A stretch of DNA of 64,000 nucleotides from Superficieibacter electus. GTDB taxonomy: Bacteria; Pseudomonadota; Gammaproteobacteria; Enterobacterales; Enterobacteriaceae. The notes under the pieces are model-generated. The model saw only the letters and a list, made by a program, of their open reading frames with translations, was not told the origin of the DNA and did not search any database. Positions 32,643 through 40,489 of this stretch are shown piece by piece (within the stretch, counting starts at the first letter, position 1; each line of letters begins with the position of its first letter). A program made the translations under genes and the position numbers. Location: assembly GCF_002915575.1 (NCBI RefSeq), contig NZ_PQGD01000007.1, forward strand, positions 1-64,000, written 5' to 3'.

Positions 32643-32915
32643 ATCGTTATACCTTAAATAAATTATCAAATACGTAACTTATGCTTATTAGCATAATTAT
32701 AAATAATAATAATTCTCTAAAGCCCATGACAGTACCCTGCGAATAATTTAATAACATTATCATAGCATCGCAACGTCAAGCATGTTAAGAGTTATCTTAC
32801 TCAAATCAGCTAGGTTTTTGTAATCCCATTACTGTAATAAGCCTAACAACACCAAAGACCGCATAGACGCTGAAGATTTACAAACGAGCCAGTTGATTTA
32901 TCCCAGCCTTAAAAC
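32643..32915. other. AT-rich intergenic region between wzy-like gene and SOS genes
   Basis: This stretch holds the upstream region of the leftward polymerase gene and the start of the region controlling the rightward SOS genes. It is AT-rich and contains no convincing ORF or RNA gene. Confidence 0.6.
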
Positions 32916-32935
32916 TACTGTATGCATACACAGTA
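32916..32935 (+). promoter_or_regulatory. LexA (SOS) box
   Basis: TACTGTATGCATACACAGTA contains the exact CTGT-N8-ACAG consensus (32918-32933) and is symmetric. It lies about 20 bases before the ATG at 32956, where LexA would repress the following two genes until DNA damage. Confidence 0.9.
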
Positions 32936-32955
32936 ATTATAAGAAGGAGAAAATC

Positions 32956-33195
32956 ATGGCTCGCAGAAGTGACATTGAAGGTGAGTTTTTAAAAGCGATC
33001 AGCCGTGCCAGGGATGGCCTGGTTATCGTAACCACAGCCGATTTTATCCGTGAACTGGCCGCCGTTAACTGGCACTGGTCTTATGAAGAGGCTAACTGCT
33101 GGGTGAAAGTCCACACGGTGACGTTCCGGGATATAACAGCCGATCACGGTGAGAACAAGCTCTGGTTCCAGTTCAACCCGAACGGAGGGCTGTGA
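32956..33195 (+). CDS. Small SOS-controlled phage protein
   Basis: A 79-residue protein with an N-terminal helical region (RRSDIEGEFLKAISRARDGLVIV) and a C-terminal HGENKLWFQFNPNGG segment. I recognise the type as a conserved hypothetical found beside UmuD'/DinI-like genes near prophage attachment sites, but it has no established function. AAGGAG at 32944-32949 supports the ATG at 32956. It is the first gene after the LexA box and lies just before the HumD-like gene. Confidence 0.75.
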   Translation: MARRSDIEGEFLKAISRARDGLVIVTTADFIRELAAVNWHWSYEEANCWVKVHTVTFRDITADHGENKLWFQFNPNGGL

Positions 33196-33196
33196 T

Positions 33197-33517
33197 ATGG
33201 GATTTCCTTCACCGGCTCAGGATTACGTTGAACGTAGAATGACGCCAGAGGCATATTGCCAGATCGACAACAACAGCCTGGTGATTGAGACATCATCTGG
33301 CTATGCCGTTATCAACCGGGCGTTACGCTGCCAGCAGAGCAATACCGTGCTGATTCAGTTCCACGGTCATTCACAGTTCGCAAAGTTGCTGGGTCAGGCA
33401 TTCATCACCGATGACGGCGACGCGATTGAAGGTGAAGCGCTGGATGAGGTAAGGGTCGTTGGCGTGGTGACGTTTTTCATTCACCGCGCCGGAGAGGACG
33501 ACTGCCCGGTGATGTGA
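33197..33517 (+). CDS. HumD-like (UmuD'-type) translesion polymerase subunit
   Basis: A 106-residue protein beginning MGFPSPAQDYVERRM. UmuD has CGFPSPAADYVE at its self-cleavage site (C24-G25), so this protein starts exactly where mature UmuD' would. The segment holding the UmuD nucleophile (GDSM) is missing, while the C-terminal EALDEVRVVGVVTFFIHR matches the S24/UmuD fold. P1 HumD has the same pre-processed design and can replace UmuD' in Pol V. The LexA box upstream of the preceding gene indicates SOS induction. GGAGGG at 33184-33189 precedes the ATG at 33197. Confidence 0.82.
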   Translation: MGFPSPAQDYVERRMTPEAYCQIDNNSLVIETSSGYAVINRALRCQQSNTVLIQFHGHSQFAKLLGQAFITDDGDAIEGEALDEVRVVGVVTFFIHRAGEDDCPVM

Positions 33518-33528
33518 TAAAGAGGCGC

Positions 33529-33553
33529 AAGCCGATGCCCTGAGCATTGGCTT
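33529..33553 (+). terminator. Terminator-like hairpin after the HumD-like gene
   Basis: AAGCCGATG at 33529-33537 pairs with CATTGGCTT at 33545-33553 (one G-U). Only a weak T-rich tail follows (GAGTTCT), so termination is uncertain. Confidence 0.4.
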
Positions 33554-33561
33554 GAGTTCTC

Positions 33562-33636
33562 TGTGTCGTATTTGTGTCATACATGGAAAGCACTGCATGA
33601 ACTTTGAGGTAATGAGATGACACGTAATGACACAAA
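33562..33636. repeat. Candidate integrase arm-type sites
   Basis: Four copies of a short motif occur close to the attachment site: TGTGTCGT (33562-33569), TTGTGTCAT (33572-33580), and in the opposite orientation ATGACACG (33617-33624) and ATGACACA (33627-33634). Clustered repeats beside an att core are typical of tyrosine-integrase arm sites. Confidence 0.6.
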
Positions 33637-33694
33637 CCAGTTGCGAGCGCGGTTTTATCTTTGTCATTACAGTGACTTAGAGAGCGGTCTACGT

Positions 33695-33740
33695 TCTTCT
33701 AAGCCGTAGGTCGTAGGTTCGAATCCTACAGGGCGTACCA
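33695..33740 (+). other. Right attachment site: 3' part of a tRNA-Arg(UCU) (argU) gene
   Basis: From the anticodon loop CTTCTAA (33696-33702) through the T arm (GGTTCGAATCC) to GGGCGTACCA (33731-33740) the sequence is a tRNA-Arg(UCU) 3' half with encoded CCA. The 5' half does not fold: acceptor, D arm and anticodon-stem 5' strand are replaced by unrelated sequence. This is the footprint of phage integration into a tRNA gene. emrE follows directly, consistent with the argU region used by DLP12 in E. coli. The matching left site is outside the window. Confidence 0.85.
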
Positions 33741-33793
33741 TTAAAATCAACGAGTTGTATTAACCCACCTTGCTAATAATGCTTTAATTTTTG

Positions 33794-33807
33794 TCACCAT
33801 ATGGTGA
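33794..33807. promoter_or_regulatory. 14-bp perfect palindrome upstream of emrE
   Basis: TCACCATATGGTGA is a perfect palindrome 50 bases before the emrE start. A TATACT box lies at 33819-33824. It could be a repressor operator; no regulator is encoded beside it. Confidence 0.45.
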
Positions 33808-33856
33808 TAATTTCCGTTTATACTCACTTTTCTTATCACAAGGTTCAGGCAATCCT

Positions 33857-34195
33857 ATGTCCAAAGAAGCGATCATTTTTCTGTTAATCGCCATTATTGC
33901 TGAAGTGGTCGCGACAACCGCGTTAAAACTCTCTGACAGTTTTACCCGCCTGGTTCCGGGCGTCGTAGCGGTTGTGGGATACTGCATTGCATTCTGGTGC
34001 CTGACCATCGCCATGCGTACCATACCCACCGGCGTTATTTATGCCATCTGGTCTGGTGTTGGCATCGTTCTGATTGGCATTGTCGGCTGGCTTTTTCTTG
34101 GGCAAAAGCTGGATTTACCGGCGATGCTGGGGATGGGGTTGATCATTGCGGGTGTCATGGTCATCAATCTTTTTTCAAAAAGCATCGGCCATTAA
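33857..34195 (+). CDS. emrE: EmrE-type SMR multidrug efflux protein
   Basis: A 112-residue small multidrug resistance protein with four transmembrane helices. The essential membrane Glu is E16 in IIAEVVATT (E14 in EmrE), and the YAIWSGVGIVLIGI and GQKLDLPAMLGM motifs are those of EmrE rather than the SugE/Gdx branch. It exports cationic hydrophobic compounds in exchange for protons. The ATG at 33857 gives the usual family length. The gene directly follows the argU-type attachment site, as emrE is linked to argU in E. coli. Confidence 0.88.
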   Translation: MSKEAIIFLLIAIIAEVVATTALKLSDSFTRLVPGVVAVVGYCIAFWCLTIAMRTIPTGVIYAIWSGVGIVLIGIVGWLFLGQKLDLPAMLGMGLIIAGVMVINLFSKSIGH

Positions 34196-34354
34196 TGTTC
34201 TCCTGTACGCGGGAAGGCTGATACTACGTTTTATGCCTCTTGCCAGCCCCGCTGGCTCTTCACCTTCCTGCCATATTTAGCAGGGGGCACCGCGCGATTA
34301 CCCCGTGTGTTATGTGTTAAGGTCATTGTCCTTAAAAATCTCAGTGGTGTGACA

Positions 34355-34777
34355 ATGAAAGACGCTTTAAATAACGTAAAATCCCGTTATCCGAACGCCC
34401 ATGTATGGTCATTTGGCGATTCCGCTGAGATGGCGGACGAGCTGGCGCAGTTAGTCATCGCGGGCCATAAAAAAGCAAGCTGTGGGTCTCTGGCTGCGTG
34501 GCAGCAGGAGGAAGAGAAGGTTTCGCCTGGTGATTATCATATCGTTCTTGATGGCCAGCAAAAGCCGGTCTGTGTGATAAGAACCACCAGCCTGAAATTG
34601 ATCCGCTTTGATGAGGTGTCAGCAGAGGATGCCGCCATGGAAGGTGAGGGCGATAAGAGTCTGGGCTACTGGCGTCAAAGCCATCAGGCATTCTTTGAGC
34701 GCGAGGGAACGTTCAGCGACGATATGGAGCTAATCTTCGAAACATTTTCGCTGGTCGATGTGTCTGAGGAGATGTAA
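34355..34777 (+). CDS. ASCH-domain protein
   Basis: A 140-residue protein with an ASCH-like (PUA-fold) domain: KKASCGSLAAWQQEEEKVSPGDYHIVLDGQQKPVCVIRTTSL and a later GEGDKSLGYWRQSHQAFF block. ASCH proteins bind RNA or hydrolyse modified nucleosides; the substrate of this one is unknown. The ATG at 34355 gives the typical length; the in-frame ATG at 34307 lies in poorly conserved sequence. It appears monocistronic. Confidence 0.82.
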   Translation: MKDALNNVKSRYPNAHVWSFGDSAEMADELAQLVIAGHKKASCGSLAAWQQEEEKVSPGDYHIVLDGQQKPVCVIRTTSLKLIRFDEVSAEDAAMEGEGDKSLGYWRQSHQAFFEREGTFSDDMELIFETFSLVDVSEEM

Positions 34778-35368
34778 GCGCACATTTTGTGGCGGGTTTT
34801 CCTCTAATAACTTTACGCACGCGTGCCCGATAAACGCCTGCTTTATTCTGAGTCATGGATGGCAGTGTTTAATTCTCCTTTAGTTACAACATACTAATAA
34901 TTCTATTTAAATACAAACATATTGGCCTTTGTCTGAAAATAATGCTTTTTATGTTGGTATCAATTGTTCTTTATTAAGAACAATTAGTCTTTAACTTAAA
35001 ACAATAAAGTGATATCCAATTGCATTTTGTATGCCGGATAAAAATAATTCTTAGTAAATAATATTTTTAGATGAATGCTTTAATTTCAATAAAAACAAGG
35101 AGTTAAATTAATTTTATTGAGATTTTTTATTCTCGCCATCTGGCATCTAATGTGACCTGGTTCATAAAATCATTTTCTTGTGATAGACGCTGTTCGTTAA
35201 TTTCTCCTATTGTATATGTATTGTATACAACCCAATTTATTTTATTCACGCCCTAACTGTACGCGTATTCCTTTGTCATCAATACCGTTTCACATTACCG
35301 AATTATCAGGCTGTAAATTCACATAAAAAACATGGTTTTTATTTCGATAATTAACGAGGTCAGCTGCA
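34778..35368. other. AT-rich intergenic region upstream of the acid-sugar operon
   Basis: No convincing ORF or RNA gene is seen in this 591-base stretch. It is strongly AT-rich from about 34,860 and should hold the promoter of the operon starting at 35369. The only clear element is the palindrome at 35221-35230, listed separately. Confidence 0.7.
35210..35230. promoter_or_regulatory. Candidate GntR-family operator
   Basis: TTGTATACAA at 35221-35230 is a perfect palindrome, preceded by a related half-site TTGTATATGTA at 35210-35220. FadR-branch GntR regulators commonly bind TNGTNNNACNA-like sites. The regulator gene at 36751 in the same operon is the natural partner. Confidence 0.55.
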
Positions 35369-36721
35369 ATGCAACTGGAAAATTCAAAAACGATAGGTGC
35401 GCAAAGCGAAACCAGTATCAAAAGAACCAACGTGCGCTGGCTGGTGGTTGCCATGCTGTTCTTTATGACACTCATCAACTATGCCGACCGTTCATCCATT
35501 TCGCTGGCCGGGCCGCAAATGGCTAAAGATCTGGGTCTCAGCCCGGTCGATATGGGCATTATATTCTCCGCCTTTGGCTGGGCGTATGTCATGTTCCAGC
35601 TACCCGGCGGATGGCTGCTGGACAAGTTTGGCTCCCGGCTTATCTACAGCTTAAGCATTTTCTTTTGGTCGTTATTTACATTAATGACAGGTCTGGCCGG
35701 TTTTGTGAGTGGCGCGACGGCGGTGGCGTTTATCTTTGCAATGCGTTTTATGGTCGGCACCTCGGAAGCGCCATCTTTCCCGGCGAACAGTCGTATCGTC
35801 GCTTCATGGTTCCCGGCGTCCGAACGCGGCACGGCGGCGGCGATTTTTAATTCGGCACAATATGGCTCGACGGTGTTCTTTGCTCCCCTCATGGGATGGC
35901 TCGCCCACACCTGGGGATGGCACTCCGTATTTACTGTGCTCGGCTTACTGGGGATCGCCTTCCTGCCGCTGTTCCGTAAAATTGTTAAAAGCCCGAAGGA
36001 GCATCCGCAGGTCAATGAAGCGGAAATTGACTATATCTCCGCTGGCGGCGCGCTGATTTCGCTGGATGAAAGTAATGCTACGCAGAAAAAACCGGAAGGG
36101 CCGAAGTTACGTTATCTGAAACAACTCCTCAGTAGTCGGATGATGCTCGGCACTTACCTGGCGCAATATTGCCTTAATGCGATCGGCTTCTTCTTTATTA
36201 CCTGGTTTCCGATCTATCTGGTGCAGGAAAAGAATATGTCGATCATGAAAGCGGGCATGGTAGCGGCAATCCCGGCTATCTGCGGTTTTCTTGGCGGGTT
36301 ACTCGGCGGCTTCTTCTCGGATTTCCTGATCAAAAAAGGCGTCTCAGTGTCGGTAGCCCGCAAGATCCCCATCATCAGCGGGATGATGCTGTGCTGTGTC
36401 ATGGTGCTGTGCAACTACACCGATTCCGAAACGGCAGTAATTGCCATTATGGCGATGTCCTTCCTCGGTAAAGGCATTGGCGGCATGGGCTGGACCATCA
36501 ACACAGATACCGCTCCGCGTGAAATTGCGGGTTTATCGGGCAGTATGTTAAATACCTTTAGTAATGCCTCAAGTATCACCACACCGATTATTACTGGTTA
36601 CATTCTGGATATTACCGGTTCGTTCCATGCCGTCCTCTGGTTTGTTATCTCCCATGCGGTAATGGTGATTTTCTTCTATTTATTTGTGGTCGGAAAAATT
36701 CAGCGTCTGGTTCTCAAGTAA
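35369..36721 (+). CDS. MFS acid-sugar transporter (ACS family, galactonate/glucarate type)
   Basis: A 450-residue major facilitator with 12 predicted helices. The N-terminal NVRWLVVAMLFFMTLINYADRSSISLAG and PGGWLLDKFGSRL segments and the later GGFFSDFLIKKG loop are typical of the anion:cation symporter branch containing DgoT, GudP and GarP. It should import a sugar acid with protons. It is the first gene of an operon with a GntR regulator and the dgoK/dgoA enzymes, which supports an aldonate-type substrate. Confidence 0.85.
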   Translation: MQLENSKTIGAQSETSIKRTNVRWLVVAMLFFMTLINYADRSSISLAGPQMAKDLGLSPVDMGIIFSAFGWAYVMFQLPGGWLLDKFGSRLIYSLSIFFWSLFTLMTGLAGFVSGATAVAFIFAMRFMVGTSEAPSFPANSRIVASWFPASERGTAAAIFNSAQYGSTVFFAPLMGWLAHTWGWHSVFTVLGLLGIAFLPLFRKIVKSPKEHPQVNEAEIDYISAGGALISLDESNATQKKPEGPKLRYLKQLLSSRMMLGTYLAQYCLNAIGFFFITWFPIYLVQEKNMSIMKAGMVAAIPAICGFLGGLLGGFFSDFLIKKGVSVSVARKIPIISGMMLCCVMVLCNYTDSETAVIAIMAMSFLGKGIGGMGWTINTDTAPREIAGLSGSMLNTFSNASSITTPIITGYILDITGSFHAVLWFVISHAVMVIFFYLFVVGKIQRLVLK

Positions 36722-36750
36722 ACCCTGTAGCAGAAAGGTGGATATCCATT

Positions 36751-37464
36751 ATGGTGATAGCAGATACCCCTGAAATTAAAAGATCGTTGAGTCTGGTAGC
36801 CTATGACGAAATTAAAACAATGATCCTTAATTTGCATCTTAAACCCGGCGCGTCAATTACCGAAATGTGGCTTATTGAAAGGCTACAAATGAGCCGCACG
36901 CCTATCCGCGAAGCGCTGTATCGACTTCAGCAGGAACATTTTGTCGAGCTGGCACCGCGTAAAGGCTGGTTTGTCAGCGAGATAAAACTTAACGATATTA
37001 AAGAGCTGTATGTCATTCGTGAAGCGCTTGAGGGGATCTCTGCCCGTCATGCGGCAGAGCGAATCAGTGACGAAGAGCTGCTAAAAATGGAGCGCTACCT
37101 GGACTCATTACAGGTACTGCTGGAGCAGGATGAAGAGTCAGTAGACGATCCAGGCGATTCTATTCATAGCTTGATCTTCCGCTTTTCCGGTAATGACTTA
37201 ATAAACGAAGTGATGTGTATTCACCTTGAGCGCCTGCAAATGTTTCATTTGATCACCAGCAGTCTGCCGGGCAGAAAATATCAGTCGTGGGTTGAACACC
37301 GGGAAATATTTTTTGCGCTAAAAGCGCGTGATGGCGAACGGGCTGAAAGTGTTATGCGCCAGCATATTCGCAGCAGTCTGGAAAGCCTGTTACAGAGCTT
37401 AATTGAAAATAAAATCGACTATCAAAAGGCAATCAGTCAGTCACGCCCTGCTCAGTTGAAATAG
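36751..37464 (+). CDS. GntR/FCD-family transcriptional regulator
   Basis: A 237-residue protein with an N-terminal winged helix-turn-helix (residues about 15-80; SITEMWLIERLQMSRTPIREALYRLQ) and an FCD ligand-binding domain with the metal/ligand residues of that fold (ELYVIREALEGISARHAAE). It belongs to the FadR branch, as does DgoR. It lies 29 bases after the transporter and probably represses the operon through the palindrome at 35221-35230, with a pathway intermediate as inducer. Confidence 0.88.
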   Translation: MVIADTPEIKRSLSLVAYDEIKTMILNLHLKPGASITEMWLIERLQMSRTPIREALYRLQQEHFVELAPRKGWFVSEIKLNDIKELYVIREALEGISARHAAERISDEELLKMERYLDSLQVLLEQDEESVDDPGDSIHSLIFRFSGNDLINEVMCIHLERLQMFHLITSSLPGRKYQSWVEHREIFFALKARDGERAESVMRQHIRSSLESLLQSLIENKIDYQKAISQSRPAQLK

Positions 37465-37487
37465 CGAACACGACGAAGGAGTCAGAA

Positions 37488-39287
37488 ATGAAAAAAGTTA
37501 TTCTTTTCGGTGTAGATGGGTTATCGATGCCCTTGCTGCAACGTTACGCCGGGGAAGGCGCATTACCGCATATTGCACAAATGCTCAGGCAGGGCGCGGC
37601 GACTGAACTGCTGCCCTTTATCTCCGCCTGGGGCGACATCAACTTTGTGACCTTTCTGAGCGGTCAGGCGGTTGGCACGTCGTGGACAGGGCAGGGGATG
37701 GCGCAGGACAACGCACGCACCGGCAATTTGCTTGCGCAGATGAGTAAGAAGGATTTACGCGCCGCGCTGGTGCACTTCCCGGAAACCGTTAGCGCCGGTA
37801 CTGCGCATTTTAGCTACGCGCCTTACTGGGGACGTAGCGAAGCCTGGCCGGCGGAAATCTTTAAGCCTATGGGTTACACCACCCATTACGCGGCGCGGAC
37901 GGCTGACAAGCAGGTGAAAATGCAAAAACTCGGCTGGCCGCCGAACGGCGCGCTGGCCTATCACGACAAAGGCGCATGGCAGCCGTTAACCAAAACAACG
38001 GAAGGCTATCAGTTTACGTTGCGCGGTAATCAGGGCGAAACCCTGGACGCGACGCTGATTTCAGGTACACAACCTGTATTACGGATAGCCGATGGTACGC
38101 TGGAACTGAAGCCGCAATGCTGGAGCGACTGGATCAACATTGATGCCGCGGGTACCCCCTGCCGGGTGCGCTTTTATGTTGGCGCGTTCGATCCGCAAAA
38201 GGAGGATGTTGAAATCCTGCAAAGCCAGGTCACGCATCCCGAACGGCTGTCGGCATCCCCGCAGGCAGATGCTCTGGTAAGTGCTTCTGCGCCGTTTTAC
38301 AGCAAATGGGTCGTTAAAGCCTCGCCGGAAGAAGCCTATTTGCCCGCCACGCTTCAGGAGGCGGAAGAGCAGTCGCTGTGGCTGGTCGATAACGCGCTGG
38401 AGTTGACCCAGCGGCAGAATTATTCCCTGTGGGCGACCGTTCACCGCCTTGTGGACGAGTCTCACCATAACTGCCTTGGGCAGTGCGATCCGGCCTCGCC
38501 GTTTTACGATCCCACACAGGCGGCGCGTTACGATGATGTCATGCGCCAGTGCTATCAGGTGCTCGACCGCTCCATCGGCAAACTGATGCAGGAGATGGAT
38601 GACGAGACGGTACTGATGCTGGCTTCCGATCACGGCGCGGTACCTAACAGTTATATGTGCGATATCTATCGCTATCTGGAAAAACATCAGCTGGTGGTGC
38701 TCAACGAGGATGGTCTGCCGGACATGGCGAAAAGCCAGCTGTACCTGAAAGATGAGCGCGGCGGTCTGGAAATTTTCGTTAATCTCGCCGGACGAGAAGC
38801 CTCTGGCATCGTCAGCGAGCAGGACTACGAGGCGGTATGCGCCCGCACGCTGCTGGCGCTGGGCAACTGGCAGGTGGAAGACAACGGCGTGATGCGTAAC
38901 GCCGTCAGCCTTGCGCTGTTAAAAGACGATGCCGTGGGTATCGGCTTCTGGGGCGACTGTGCGGGCGATATTGTCTTCGCCTATAACACTGGCTTCGTCT
39001 GGGGTGTTAGTCAGGGTAAAGAGGACATTTGCCCGGTGGAAGTGCCGGGAGCGAATCATGGCCCGCAAAAACCGACCGCTGCAACCACGCTCTCTAATAA
39101 CTATGGCGCGCTTCTGATGTATGGCGCGGGCGTGCGTCAGGGGTATTACCGCGATCGTAAAACGCTGGGACCGCACACTATGACCGACCCGGCCGCCACC
39201 ATTGCGCATCTGCTCGGGCTGCCGCTGGCGACGCTGGATGGACGCGTTATGCACGATATGATCTTGTCACCGAACGAAGGCGCGTGA
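37488..39287 (+). CDS. Alkaline phosphatase superfamily hydrolase (phosphodiesterase/sulfatase-like)
   Basis: A 599-residue cytoplasmic protein (no signal peptide). It has the fold markers of the superfamily: LFGVDGLSMPLLQRYAGEGAL-type start (first metal Asp), LMLASDHGAVPNSY (DHG metal site), an upstream HRLVDESHHN with Asp and His, and a late GANHGP His. The nucleophile position, in the ISAWGDINFVTFLSG segment, is atypical and I cannot name the residue. No dgo operon I know has such a gene. It may release the sugar acid from a phosphate or sulfate ester or diester. Confidence 0.75.
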   Translation: MKKVILFGVDGLSMPLLQRYAGEGALPHIAQMLRQGAATELLPFISAWGDINFVTFLSGQAVGTSWTGQGMAQDNARTGNLLAQMSKKDLRAALVHFPETVSAGTAHFSYAPYWGRSEAWPAEIFKPMGYTTHYAARTADKQVKMQKLGWPPNGALAYHDKGAWQPLTKTTEGYQFTLRGNQGETLDATLISGTQPVLRIADGTLELKPQCWSDWINIDAAGTPCRVRFYVGAFDPQKEDVEILQSQVTHPERLSASPQADALVSASAPFYSKWVVKASPEEAYLPATLQEAEEQSLWLVDNALELTQRQNYSLWATVHRLVDESHHNCLGQCDPASPFYDPTQAARYDDVMRQCYQVLDRSIGKLMQEMDDETVLMLASDHGAVPNSYMCDIYRYLEKHQLVVLNEDGLPDMAKSQLYLKDERGGLEIFVNLAGREASGIVSEQDYEAVCARTLLALGNWQVEDNGVMRNAVSLALLKDDAVGIGFWGDCAGDIVFAYNTGFVWGVSQGKEDICPVEVPGANHGPQKPTAATTLSNNYGALLMYGAGVRQGYYRDRKTLGPHTMTDPAATIAHLLGLPLATLDGRVMHDMILSPNEGA

Positions 39288-39294
39288 GGACACT

Positions 39295-40425
39295 ATGAAA
39301 ATTACTGCGGTAAAAACACATCTGCTGTCAGCAACGTTAAAAGAACCCTTTTCGTACTCGCGCGCCCGTTACGGCACACGTACCGCCATGCTGGTGGAAA
39401 TTGAAACCGACGAGGGCATTTGCGGCTGGGGCGAATGCTACGGCCCGGCGCGGATCACCCAGGCTGTGGTCGATGAACTGGGCAGCATGATTATCGGCAG
39501 CGATCCGCTAAACAGCGAGTTCATCTGGCAGGATCTGTATGCCCGCCTTCGCGATCACGGGCAGAAAGGACTGCTGATTGAAGGGCTGAGCGGCATTGAT
39601 ATTGCTCTGTGGGACATTCGCGGCAAATATTTTGACGTTCCGGCGTATACCTTACTCGGCGGCCAGCTGCGCAGCGAAGTACAGGCCTATGCGACCGGGC
39701 TTTACCGCCGGGATAGCGGCAACGCGACGGAGTACCTTGCCGAAGAAGCCGCCAGCTACGTTGAACAGGGCTTCCGGGCAATGAAGCTGAAAGTGGGCTT
39801 TGGCGTGGAGGAGGATTATCACATTACCCGTACCATCCGCGAGACCATTGGTGACAATGTAGCGCTGATGATCGATGCCAACCATGCCTATGATGCGGTC
39901 GCTGCCATTGCGCTGGCGCGTAAAGTTGAACCGCTGGATATCGCCTGCTTTGAAGAGCCAGTGCCGCCGGAAGATCTCGACGGCTACTGTCGGGTTAAAG
40001 CGGCGACATCCATTCCCATTGCCGGTGGCGAGTGCGAGTTTACCCGCTACGGATTTAAAAATGTGATCGCCGCGCAGGCGATGGACATCCTCCAGCCCGA
40101 TATTTGCGCCGCAGGCGGGCTTAGCGAGTGCAAAAAAATTGCCGATATGGCGCAGGCATTTGGTATTCGCACCAATCCACACGTCTGGGGCAGCGGCGTG
40201 GGAATTGCTGCCTCTTTGCAATGGATGGCGCTGGTGCCAACCCATACTCCCGTATCCCTTAACCCTGCGCAGCCGCTGCTTGAATTCGACCAGACCGAGC
40301 ACCCGATCCGCCAGGCGATTCTGCAAAGCCCGATTACCCACGATCGGGGCGTGGTGCAGATCCCGTCCGCGCCAGGATTAGGCATCGACATCAACCGTGA
40401 CGCGCTGGCGTTTTTTAAACGGTAA
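39295..40425 (+). CDS. Mandelate racemase-type enzyme, similar to galactarolactone cycloisomerase
   Basis: A 376-residue enolase-superfamily protein. The KxK motif (MKLKVGF, near residue 165), metal ligands LMIDANHAY, FEEPVPPEDL and GGE, and the Asp/His pair DILQPDI and NPHVWGSG place it in the mandelate racemase subgroup. By memory the closest characterised relative is Agrobacterium D-galactarolactone cycloisomerase; start and end (SAPGLGIDINRDAL) match closely. It is not like E. coli DgoD. It should form a 2-keto-3-deoxy acid from a sugar acid or its lactone for the kinase and aldolase downstream. Confidence 0.8.
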   Translation: MKITAVKTHLLSATLKEPFSYSRARYGTRTAMLVEIETDEGICGWGECYGPARITQAVVDELGSMIIGSDPLNSEFIWQDLYARLRDHGQKGLLIEGLSGIDIALWDIRGKYFDVPAYTLLGGQLRSEVQAYATGLYRRDSGNATEYLAEEAASYVEQGFRAMKLKVGFGVEEDYHITRTIRETIGDNVALMIDANHAYDAVAAIALARKVEPLDIACFEEPVPPEDLDGYCRVKAATSIPIAGGECEFTRYGFKNVIAAQAMDILQPDICAAGGLSECKKIADMAQAFGIRTNPHVWGSGVGIAASLQWMALVPTHTPVSLNPAQPLLEFDQTEHPIRQAILQSPITHDRGVVQIPSAPGLGIDINRDALAFFKR

Positions 40426-40434
40426 ACCGGAATG

Positions 40435-40464
40435 GCGTTTCGCTACATTACGCTGGCGAAACGC
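40435..40464 (+). repeat. 8-bp hairpin between the MR-type gene and dgoK
   Basis: GCGTTTCG at 40435-40442 pairs with CGAAACGC at 40457-40464. It has no T-run and may be an mRNA-stabilising or processing hairpin inside the operon. Confidence 0.5.
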
Positions 40465-40489
40465 GCTTCATCAGGAGCGGTCAGTACAC

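Noticed and set aside
33670-33740. Intact tRNA-Arg gene at the right prophage end
   Set aside because: Only the 3' half from the anticodon loop folds; there is no matching acceptor 5' strand or D arm, so it is an attachment-site fragment.
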